From Anaerolineales bacterium (GTDB lineage Bacteria > Chloroflexota > Anaerolineae > Anaerolineales > UBA11657): a DNA stretch of 5,126 nucleotides. The position numbers and the translations under genes were made by a program. A model generated the notes under the pieces. That model searched no databases, was not told the origin of the DNA, and saw nothing but the letters and a program-made list of their open reading frames with translations. Location of the stretch: the NCBI GenBank assembly GCA_947503585.1, contig CANNEJ010000139.1, positions 1 to 5,126 on the forward strand. The letters are read 5' to 3'. Position 1 is the stretch's first letter, and each line of letters starts with the position of its first letter. Shown here piece after piece: positions 1 through 5,126 of this stretch.

Positions 1-369
1 CCGGGCGGCAATCGCGAGTACTTTAGGGCACGCTACCCCGAGCTTATGCTGCCGGTTGAGCTTGGCACAGCCGGTTGGTACCACGGTGGGCACGAAGATG
101 CGGATGGCTTGCGTGCGCGCATCGCCGTCTTTCGGCAGCAGTTGGCGGAGCGGCATGGCGGGACCGCCGACCGGGTGGGATTGGTCACGCACGGCGACTT
201 TTACCATCATCTTTTGGCTGCAATCTTAAACATACCGGCAGGTGATGGGAGTGGCGGTTGGTTCTATTTGAATAATTTAGGAATTAGCCGGTTGGATTTT
301 AGGGCACAAGGGCTGCGCGTAATGTATTTGAATCGGGTCGATTATCTGCCGGCTTCACTTGTTACCTGA
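1..369 (+). CDS. Histidine phosphatase family protein (phosphoglycerate mutase-like), C-terminal part
   Basis: The reading frame is open from the first base and ends at TGA 367-369, so the 5' part of the gene lies outside the window; 122 residues are visible. The motif LVTHGDF (His at visible residue 64, codon 190-192) matches the second catalytic histidine region of the histidine phosphatase superfamily. It is followed by a helix (YHHLLAAIL) and by the family's usual ending NNLGISRLDF...VMYLNRVDYLP. The N-terminal RHG motif that carries the phospho-accepting histidine is not in view, so catalytic competence cannot be judged. Members are cytoplasmic phosphatases or mutases acting on small phosphorylated metabolites; the substrate cannot be told from this fragment. 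The ATG at 46 is internal and not the real start, because the homologous sequence continues upstream of it. The gene converges on the metal ATPase and overlaps its 3' end by 15 bases. Family is fairly sure; specific function unknown. Confidence 0.85.
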   Translation, partial: PGGNREYFRARYPELMLPVELGTAGWYHGGHEDADGLRARIAVFRQQLAERHGGTADRVGLVTHGDFYHHLLAAILNIPAGDGSGGWFYLNNLGISRLDFRAQGLRVMYLNRVDYLPASLVT

Positions 370-2805
370 GGGCGCGCTGCCTGTTGCGGGCTTTGGGCGG
401 AAGCCGAGCAGGCGCAGCCCGTTTAGTACAACCAGCACAGAGCCACCCTCATGCCCAACCACTGCGTAGGGCAGTTTTAAATCAAGTGAAAAGATCGATG
501 CAACCATCGCAGCGATCATTGCCAGTGCAAACCCGAGATTGACCAGCAGCGTGCGGCGGGCGGACCGGCCGAGGGCGATGACATAAGGCAGGTTTAGCAG
601 GTCATCAGCCATCAATACAACGTCTGCGGTTTCCAGCGCAACGTCGGTGCCGGCAGCTCCCATCGCAATGCCCAGGCTGCTGGCCGCGAGGGCTGGCGCG
701 TCGTTCACTCCATCGCCAACCATTGCAACCTTTACGTACTGGCGTTTGAGCTGCTGCAGCATGCGCATTTTGTCGACGGGCAGGAGCCCTGCATGGTATT
801 CGTCCACTCCGGTTTGTTCTGCTATGCCGCGGGCCACATGTTCGTTGTCGCCCGTGAGCATAATTACGCGCTCTACCCCGAGCTGGCGCAGTTGGCGAAC
901 AGCGGCCGCAGCCGTGGGGCGCAGGGTATCGGCGTAAGCCAGCACTGCCAAAAGGTTGCCGCCGTGCTTTAGCAGCACGGCAGTGTGGCCGCTTTGCTCG
1001 AACGCTTCCACTGCCTGCAGGGCGGCTGCATCTGAGCTATTGATGTAGCGCGAGTTGCCAATTTGCACTTCTACACCAGCTACCATGGCGCGCACACCGC
1101 GCCCGGGCACGGATTGAAAATCGGTTGCAGCCACTGCCGAAATCTGCTGCGCGCGGGCAGCACGCACCGTTGCCTGCGCCAGCGGGTGCTCGGACAGCTC
1201 ATGCACGCCGACAGCCAGCGCGAGTATTTGGTCGGTTGTCCATTGTGCATTTGGGTGCGCCAGCACCTGCACCTTAGTGAGGCGCAGTTGGCCGGTGGTT
1301 AGTGTGCCGGTTTTGTCGATTGCCACCGCCCGAATGCGGGCGGCTTCTTCCACATGTGCGCCGCCCTTGAAGAGCACGCCGCGGCGCGCTGCGTTTGCAA
1401 TCGCGGAAAGAATTGTGGCCGGTGTGCTAATTACCAACGCACAGGGCGAGGCCGCTACCATTACAGTGATTGCGCGGCTAAACGCAGCCTGAAATGTTGT
1501 TCCGCTGACGAACGGCGGCAGCAGGATCAGCGCAGCGGTTGCCGCAATCACCAGCACTGCATAACGCTGCTCGAATGCATCGATCAGGCGTTGCGTGGGC
1601 GCTTTTTCGCTTTGGGCCTGCTCAACGTGGCGGATGAGGCGCGCCAGTGTAGAGTCGGCAGCTGCGCGTGCTACGCGCACTAGCAGCGTGCCGTCGATGT
1701 TGATTGATCCGGCAAGCACTGCATCGTTCAGGCGCTTGTTTTTTGGCAGTGCCTCACCAGTGAGGGATGCTTCGTTAACGCTGCTTTCGCCAGCCATTAC
1801 TACGCCGTCTAACGGCACGTGCGCTCCCGGCAGAATGCGAATGTGCGCACCCACGGCAACTTGTTCCACCGGTATTTCCTGTGTGCCTTCCGGCGTCACC
1901 ACCAGTGCCTTGGTCGGTCGTAATCGAATTAGAGCTTCGACTGCGGTTTTTGTGCGGCCGAAAGAGTAGGATTGCATTGCGTTTGAGAGAGAGAATAGAA
2001 ATAGCAGCAGCCCGCCTTCAAAGGGCTGTCCCACCATTGCAGCGCCACCCGCGGCGAGTACCATCAATAAATCGATCTCAATTACGCCGCGGCGCAGTGC
2101 TTGAATGCTTGCGCGCAAGCCGAAGTAGCCGCCCGCTAGGTACGCTGCGGTGTAGGCTGCAATCATCAGCGCCCGGGGGCCCGCCCAATTGCCGGCGGCC
2201 CAACCCGCCAGCATTCCCGTAAGCGTGATGCCGGCCAGCCAGAACTCAATCGCCACGGTGGAGGCGGGCAGCCCGTCCGGTGTGGTGGCGGTTAGGGGGC
2301 GCACGCGGGCGCCAATGCGGCGCAGCGCGGCCAGCAGGCCGCTGTCTGAAAGCTGCGTTTGGTCGAATGTGACCGTGAGCGCGCCACCTAGATAACTGGC
2401 GGTAGCGCGGCGCACGCCGGGCATCGCTTGGACACTGTGCTCAAGGCGCAGGCTGCAGGTTTCGCACAGGCGGCCGCCTTCGCGGTTTAGCTGCAGGGTG
2501 CAGGTTTGCCAGCGGTCGTGGAATTCACCAGTTGCGTGCCGCACAAGTTTTTCAACTTGGGCGTCTGTAATTAGCTTTGGGTCGTAGGTATAAACCAGCG
2601 CGGAGCGCTCTGGATAGAGCGCGATAGTGGAGATTCCGGGCGGCGTCGCGACTGGCTGGTCGACCGCACCAACACAGAGTTCGCTTGCTGTGCGAGTTGC
2701 CGTCGCGTCGGGTTTAGGGTTGGATTCGTCTTTCAAGTTGCGTATTGTTTGGACTTCGCGCTTGTCTCGCCAGGCTACCATCCTTTTGGAGTCGTAGTTT
2801 ATCAC
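355..2805 (-). CDS. Heavy-metal-translocating P1B-type ATPase, P1B-4-like (SPC / HEGGS), with N-terminal CxxC metal-binding region
   Basis: This 816-residue inner-membrane pump would export a transition metal using ATP. All P-type ATPase signatures are present: actuator TGE at 349-351, phosphorylation site DKTGT at 497-501, the HP dipeptide of the nucleotide domain at 540-541 with GRG at 568-570, TGDN at 651-654 and GDGVND at 697-702. About eight hydrophobic segments are visible, near 183-201, 211-229, 241-260, 263-280, 416-433, 441-461, 753-774 and 787-802. The metal-site helix has SPC (453-455) instead of CPC, and the last helix is preceded by HEGGS (785-789). In established P1B classification this pair marks the P1B-4 group, whose characterised members move Co2+, Zn2+ or Fe2+. 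Residues about 100-170 resemble an HMA domain with CETC (114-117). Residues about 57-98 may be a second, cysteine-less HMA-like fold. The frame begins at a GTG (2803-2805) with no clear Shine-Dalgarno; an ATG at codon 9 (2779-2781) is an alternative start. Substrate is inferred, not shown. The stop overlaps the convergent phosphatase gene. Confidence 0.95.
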   Translation of the reverse strand: MINYDSKRMVAWRDKREVQTIRNLKDESNPKPDATATRTASELCVGAVDQPVATPPGISTIALYPERSALVYTYDPKLITDAQVEKLVRHATGEFHDRWQTCTLQLNREGGRLCETCSLRLEHSVQAMPGVRRATASYLGGALTVTFDQTQLSDSGLLAALRRIGARVRPLTATTPDGLPASTVAIEFWLAGITLTGMLAGWAAGNWAGPRALMIAAYTAAYLAGGYFGLRASIQALRRGVIEIDLLMVLAAGGAAMVGQPFEGGLLLFLFSLSNAMQSYSFGRTKTAVEALIRLRPTKALVVTPEGTQEIPVEQVAVGAHIRILPGAHVPLDGVVMAGESSVNEASLTGEALPKNKRLNDAVLAGSINIDGTLLVRVARAAADSTLARLIRHVEQAQSEKAPTQRLIDAFEQRYAVLVIAATAALILLPPFVSGTTFQAAFSRAITVMVAASPCALVISTPATILSAIANAARRGVLFKGGAHVEEAARIRAVAIDKTGTLTTGQLRLTKVQVLAHPNAQWTTDQILALAVGVHELSEHPLAQATVRAARAQQISAVAATDFQSVPGRGVRAMVAGVEVQIGNSRYINSSDAAALQAVEAFEQSGHTAVLLKHGGNLLAVLAYADTLRPTAAAAVRQLRQLGVERVIMLTGDNEHVARGIAEQTGVDEYHAGLLPVDKMRMLQQLKRQYVKVAMVGDGVNDAPALAASSLGIAMGAAGTDVALETADVVLMADDLLNLPYVIALGRSARRTLLVNLGFALAMIAAMVASIFSLDLKLPYAVVGHEGGSVLVVLNGLRLLGFRPKPATGSAPSGNK
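2796..2804 (-). promoter_or_regulatory. Possible extended -10 element for the metal ATPase gene
   Basis: On the minus strand the sequence reads TG-A-TAAACT, which matches the extended -10 pattern TGnTATAAT with four of six hexamer bases. No convincing -35 is present; TTGTAT sits 15 bases upstream (2822-2817). Transcription would start near 2789, which would make the ATG at 2781 the start of the ATPase with a leader of only about eight bases, and would rule out the GTG at 2805. This is a weak, inferred call. Confidence 0.25.
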
Positions 2806-2819
2806 GGGGAAGCGTGATA
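2800..2819. repeat. Perfect inverted repeat, 7-bp arms and 6-bp spacer, in the divergent promoter region
   Basis: Arms TATCACG (2800-2806) and CGTGATA (2813-2819) are exact reverse complements around the spacer GGGAAG. The repeat lies between two divergent genes and overlaps the -10 element of typA on one side and the candidate -10 of the ATPase on the other. It is the right size for a dimeric repressor operator, possibly a metal sensor given the ATPase, but no regulator gene is in the window and the sequence is not a signature I can assign to a known family. The repeat itself is seen directly; operator function is inference. Confidence 0.5.
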
Positions 2820-2823
2820 CAAT
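2815..2823 (+). promoter_or_regulatory. Extended -10 promoter element for typA
   Basis: TG-A-TACAAT fits the extended -10 consensus TGnTATAAT with five of six hexamer bases correct. The -35 position (about 2795-2800, TAGTTT) is poor, which is common for extended -10 promoters. Transcription would start near 2830, giving a leader of roughly 53 bases that opens almost at once with the hairpin at 2836-2857. It is the best promoter match between the two divergent genes and faces typA. Confidence 0.5.
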
Positions 2824-2835
2824 TTAGTATTCAGG

Positions 2836-2864
2836 GACCCCGGCTCTTGTCGGGGTCTTTTCTT
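2836..2864 (+). terminator. Terminator-like hairpin with T-tract in the typA leader (possible attenuator or 5' stabilising stem-loop)
   Basis: The stem GACCCCG (2836-2842) pairs perfectly with CGGGGTC (2851-2857) around an 8-base loop, and is followed by TTTTCTT (2858-2864). This is the form of a rho-independent terminator on the plus strand; the minus strand has no T-tract after the stem. No plus-strand gene ends nearby, since the upstream gene is transcribed the other way. The hairpin therefore sits in the typA 5' leader, between its likely promoter and its ribosome binding site. It may attenuate typA, block antisense transcription running through from upstream, or protect the mRNA 5' end. 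The structure is clear; the role is not. Confidence 0.6.
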
Positions 2865-2865
2865 G

Positions 2866-2872
2866 TAAGGTG
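2866..2872 (+). promoter_or_regulatory. typA: Ribosome binding site of typA
   Basis: TAAGGTG ends 10 bases before the ATG at 2883. Its TAAGG matches the 5' half of the ideal TAAGGAGGTG, and in that alignment the spacing to the start is normal (about 7 bases). It supports the ATG at 2883 over the 46-codon longer in-frame extension that begins at 2745. Confidence 0.6.
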
Positions 2873-2882
2873 CCCATCCATC

Positions 2883-4739
2883 ATGAAAGAGCTTCGACGC
2901 GATCTGCGTAACATTGCAATTATTGCCCACGTTGACCACGGCAAGACGACGCTGCTGGATGGCTTGCTGCGGCAGGCGCGCGTATTCCGGGCTAACCAGC
3001 AGGTGATTGAGCGCGTGATGGATTCGAACGACCTGGAGCGCGAACGCGGCATCACTATTTTGGCCAAGAACACGGCCGTGATCGTGCCCGACGCTGATAC
3101 TGGCATGCAGGTCAAAATCAACATTGTTGACACGCCCGGCCACGCGGATTTCGGGGGCGAGGTGGAGCGTGTACTCAACATGGTTGATGGTGTACTTCTT
3201 CTGGTGGATGCTGCGGAGGGACCGATGCCGCAAACCCGGTTTGTGCTGCGCAAAGCGCTTGAGCTGAATCATCACGCGATAGTGGTTATCAACAAGGTTG
3301 ATCGCAAGGATGCGGACCCCGAGCGGGCGCTTAATAAAACTTTTGACCTGTTTGTGGAACTGGGTGCAACCGATCAACAGGCTGACTTTCCGGTGGTGTA
3401 TTGTGATGGCTTAACCGGACGGGCTGGCAATTCGGCTGATCTGGGCCCGGACCTGCAGCCGTTATTCGAATCGATACTGCGTAATGTGCCTCCGCCGATG
3501 GTGGATGTGGATGCGCCTTTTCAAATGCTCGTGACTGCACTGGGCTACGATCAGTACCGCGGGACAACCGCCGTCGGGCGCATTTCTGCGGGAAAGGTGC
3601 GCGCTGGTGATGTGCTGGCGCGCTTTGCGTTGTCCGGTGAAACGATGCGCGAGACGGCGCAGTACCTCTATGTGTTTCAAGGTTTGGATCGAATTGAGGT
3701 ACCCGAGGCGTCGGCGGGGGACATTGCGGCAATTGCCGGCCTGGTGGCAGTGGGTATCGGCGAGACGCTGGCTGATGTTGATAATGCGGTGGCTCTGCCG
3801 GTGATCCGGGTGGAAGAGCCGACGGTGCGCATGACTTTTGGCGTCAACACTTCGCCCTTTACCGGGCGCGAAGGCAAGTGGGGCACATCCCGCAAATTGC
3901 GCGAGCGGCTGTTTGGGGAGATCCGCCATAATGTGGCTCTGCGTGTCGAGGAAACTGACGCGGCCGACCGATTTGTGGTGGCGGGCCGCGGCGAGTTGCA
4001 TCTTGCAATACTGATCGAGACCATGCGCCGTGAAGGCTATGAGTTTGAAGTATCGCGACCAGAAGTGATCTTTAGACTGGACGACGACGGGCGGCAGCTG
4101 GAACCCTACGAGGAGCTGCACGTTGACACCACGCCGGACACCGTGGGCGCTGTGGTTGAAATGCTTGGAGCGCGGCGCGGCAAACTTGTGGATATGGCCG
4201 ACAACGGCCGGGGGCTTGTGCACTTTAAGTATGTGGTGCCAACGCGGGGACTGATCGGATTACGGCACCAGCTGCTGAGTGCAACCCGCGGACTTGGTGT
4301 AATGAATTCACTGTTTCATGATTATGCGGCTATGGCTGGCGCAATTGCGAGCCGTGAGTCCGGTTCTTTGGTGGCTTGGGAGGCAGGTGACACCAACACT
4401 TACGGCTTGCGCGCCGTTGAGGAGCGCGGCACGCTCTTTATGGGTGCGGGTGTATCCGTTTACGAGGGAATGGTAGTGGGTGAACACCAGCGCGGCGGCG
4501 ACCTTGCCGTAAACGTTTGTAAAAAGAAGCACCTGACCAATATGCGGGCTTCTAACAAAGATATGGAAATTCGCCTGACCACGCCGCGCGCAATGAGCCT
4601 AGATGAGTGCATCGAATATCTGAGTGATGACGAGCTGCTGGAAGTGACGCCGGACAGCCTGCGGATTCGCAAGCGGGTGCTCGACACGGAAGAGCGCACG
4701 AAGTCGCAATCGCGGGCGCGAAAGAAGGCCCACGCCTAA
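2883..4739 (+). CDS. typA: Translational GTPase TypA/BipA, ribosome-associated
   Basis: Complete 618-residue protein, close to the roughly 600-615 usual for TypA/BipA. The family binds the 70S ribosome at the EF-G site and supports ribosome assembly and growth under cold or other stress. Visible GTPase motifs are G1 AHVDHGKT (15-22), switch I ERGIT (54-58), G3 DTPGH with the catalytic-type His (83-87) and G4 NKVD (137-140). Domain II follows at about 204-305. A domain III-like part spans about 306-390 (NTSPFTGREG at 322-331), a domain V-like part about 396-480, and the BipA-specific C-terminal domain about 484-600 (KKKHLTNMR at 547-555). A basic tail ends the protein (RARKKAHA). The G5 region is odd: YCDGL (173-177) stands where YASAL or a similar SA/SG form is expected. 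The start at 2883 begins the conserved KELRRDLRNIAIIAHVDHG region and has a ribosome binding site. The next gene starts 14 bases downstream and probably shares the transcript. Confidence 0.97.
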   Translation: MKELRRDLRNIAIIAHVDHGKTTLLDGLLRQARVFRANQQVIERVMDSNDLERERGITILAKNTAVIVPDADTGMQVKINIVDTPGHADFGGEVERVLNMVDGVLLLVDAAEGPMPQTRFVLRKALELNHHAIVVINKVDRKDADPERALNKTFDLFVELGATDQQADFPVVYCDGLTGRAGNSADLGPDLQPLFESILRNVPPPMVDVDAPFQMLVTALGYDQYRGTTAVGRISAGKVRAGDVLARFALSGETMRETAQYLYVFQGLDRIEVPEASAGDIAAIAGLVAVGIGETLADVDNAVALPVIRVEEPTVRMTFGVNTSPFTGREGKWGTSRKLRERLFGEIRHNVALRVEETDAADRFVVAGRGELHLAILIETMRREGYEFEVSRPEVIFRLDDDGRQLEPYEELHVDTTPDTVGAVVEMLGARRGKLVDMADNGRGLVHFKYVVPTRGLIGLRHQLLSATRGLGVMNSLFHDYAAMAGAIASRESGSLVAWEAGDTNTYGLRAVEERGTLFMGAGVSVYEGMVVGEHQRGGDLAVNVCKKKHLTNMRASNKDMEIRLTTPRAMSLDECIEYLSDDELLEVTPDSLRIRKRVLDTEERTKSQSRARKKAHA

Positions 4740-4752
4740 GGCGGCTGCCGCC
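4737..4752 (+). promoter_or_regulatory. Ribosome binding site of the gyrase-CTD-like gene, overlapping the typA stop and inside a small hairpin
   Basis: TAAGGCGG (4737-4744) is one mismatch from the ideal TAAGGAGG and ends nine bases before the ATG at 4754. Its first three bases are the typA stop codon. The GGCGG part (4740-4744) can pair with CCGCC (4748-4752) around a CTG loop, which would mask the site until ribosomes finishing typA open it. This arrangement suggests translational coupling; the pairing is seen, the coupling is inferred. Confidence 0.5.
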
Positions 4753-4753
4753 A

Positions 4754-5126
4754 ATGTTGCCTGAGCGCCCCGAAACGGGTGCCTTGCCTGCGCCCGTGCG
4801 CGCATACATCGATGCTCTGGAAGCTGAACTGGCGCGGTTGCGTCCGGACGCTAGCACAGAGCGAATGCCTGCTTCCGTTGCTGAGGCGGCGGGTCCCGCG
4901 CAATTGATCTGCATTAGCAAAGTGGGATTTGCAAAGCGTACGCCGCGGCACCTTTACGGTAGGCAGCGCCGCAGCGGCATGGGCATCTTTGATCTGGAGC
5001 TGCGCGGATCTGACGCGCCTGAGGTGCTGGCACTCGCAGGCGATGATCAACATCTGTTGCTTGTGACCAGCCGTGGCCGGGCGCACCGCCTGACTGTAAA
5101 TGTGCCCCCCGCAACACAGGTGCGTG
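4754..5126 (+). CDS. Stand-alone DNA gyrase A C-terminal-domain-like (beta-pinwheel) protein, N-terminal part
   Basis: The frame starts at ATG 4754 and is still open at the window end, so 124 residues are visible and the 3' part is missing. Residues 1-48 are not gyrase-like; they include a short amphipathic helix (AYIDALEAELARLR, 17-30) and an Ala/Pro-rich linker. Residues 51-124 match the first blade of the GyrA C-terminal beta-pinwheel: LICISKVGFAKRTP (51-64), a GyrA-box-like QRRSGMG (71-77), LALAGDDQHLLLVTSRGRAHRL (positions 92-113 in two strands), then VPPATQVR. E. coli GyrA shows the same order: a hydrophobic strand, GY.K..P, QRRGGKG, a strand, SSRGR, then PEATRG. In GyrA this domain binds and wraps DNA. 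Here the breakage-reunion domain with the catalytic tyrosine is absent upstream, so the protein should bind or wrap DNA without cutting it. It is probably in an operon with typA. It could be a regulator or helper of gyrase or topoisomerase IV; the function is unproven. Confidence 0.85.
   Translation, partial: MLPERPETGALPAPVRAYIDALEAELARLRPDASTERMPASVAEAAGPAQLICISKVGFAKRTPRHLYGRQRRSGMGIFDLELRGSDAPEVLALAGDDQHLLLVTSRGRAHRLTVNVPPATQVR

Noticed and set aside
46..369. A complete short 107-codon phosphatase starting at ATG 46
   Set aside because: The frame is open to the window edge, the sequence before 46 (visible residues 1-15) reads as ordinary protein of the same family, and the catalytic RHG motif must lie further upstream. 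The ATG is internal.
390..420. Hairpin GGCTT/AAGCC downstream of the phosphatase stop as its terminator
   Set aside because: The stem is only five base pairs and no T-tract follows. It lies inside the ATPase coding sequence and is better explained by codon composition.
647..2395. Several plus-strand open frames of about 70-125 codons inside the ATPase gene
   Set aside because: All are antisense to a complete P-type ATPase with every catalytic motif intact. Their sequences are low-complexity Ala/Arg/Ser-rich and unlike any family I recognise.
2745..2882. A 46-codon in-frame N-terminal extension of TypA starting at ATG 2745
   Set aside because: It would translate through the palindrome, the promoter element and the terminator-like hairpin, overlaps the divergent ATPase start, and has no match to TypA. 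The conserved protein begins at 2883 with its own ribosome binding site.
2802..3377. Minus-strand open frame of 191 codons overlapping the typA start and the intergenic region
   Set aside because: It is antisense to the GTPase domain of typA, has no domain signature, and runs through the terminator-like hairpin and palindrome. It is a shadow frame.
3462..4223. Long minus-strand open frame of 253 codons opposite typA
   Set aside because: It lies wholly inside the well-supported typA gene, shows no recognisable motif, and is rich in His, Arg and Pro as expected from reading GC-rich coding DNA backwards.
4552..5117. Overlapping minus-strand frames opposite the typA end and the gyrase-CTD-like gene
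   Set aside because: The plus-strand frame there has a ribosome binding site and a clear GyrA-blade pattern. The minus-strand frames show no motif.
1..5126. Defence, mobile or CRISPR-type system
   Set aside because: No transposase, integrase, nuclease, direct-repeat array, toxin-antitoxin pair or terminal inverted repeats are visible. The window reads as core chromosomal genes.

Overview
The window is an ordinary bacterial chromosomal segment, moderately GC-rich, densely coding, with no mobile element, CRISPR array, tRNA or rRNA that I can see. It holds four protein genes, two of them cut by the window edges. The style of the proteins points to a free-living bacterium, tentatively Chloroflexota (Anaerolineae-like). 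The clues are the histidine phosphatase ending in a YLNRVDYLP..LVT pattern, the form of TypA, and a separate GyrA-C-terminal-domain protein behind typA. This assignment is inferred from memory of family style and is not proven.

Layout. Positions 1-369 (+) are the C-terminal part of a histidine phosphatase superfamily protein. Its last 15 bases overlap tail-to-tail with the end of a large minus-strand gene (355-2805) for a P1B-type heavy-metal-transporting ATPase. The SPC motif in its metal-site helix and the C-terminal HEGGS motif place it in the P1B-4 (Co/Zn/Fe-type) group, yet it also carries an N-terminal CxxC metal-binding region.

The ATPase and typA are divergent. Only about 77 bases separate their starts. 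That gap holds a perfect 7-bp-arm palindrome, an extended -10 promoter for typA, a possible mirrored -10 for the ATPase, and a terminator-like hairpin with a T-tract in the typA leader. TypA/BipA (2883-4739, +) is a complete 618-residue translational GTPase.

Just 14 bases after typA, with the typA stop codon inside the Shine-Dalgarno sequence, begins an open reading frame that runs off the window (4754-5126). It encodes a short N-terminal helix followed directly by the first blade of a GyrA-type beta-pinwheel with a degenerate GyrA box. It has no gyrase breakage-reunion domain in front of it. This stand-alone gyrase-CTD-like protein, apparently co-transcribed with typA, is the most unusual item here. 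The ATPase (metal homeostasis) and the typA pair (ribosome function and possibly DNA topology) look functionally separate and share only the intergenic control region.
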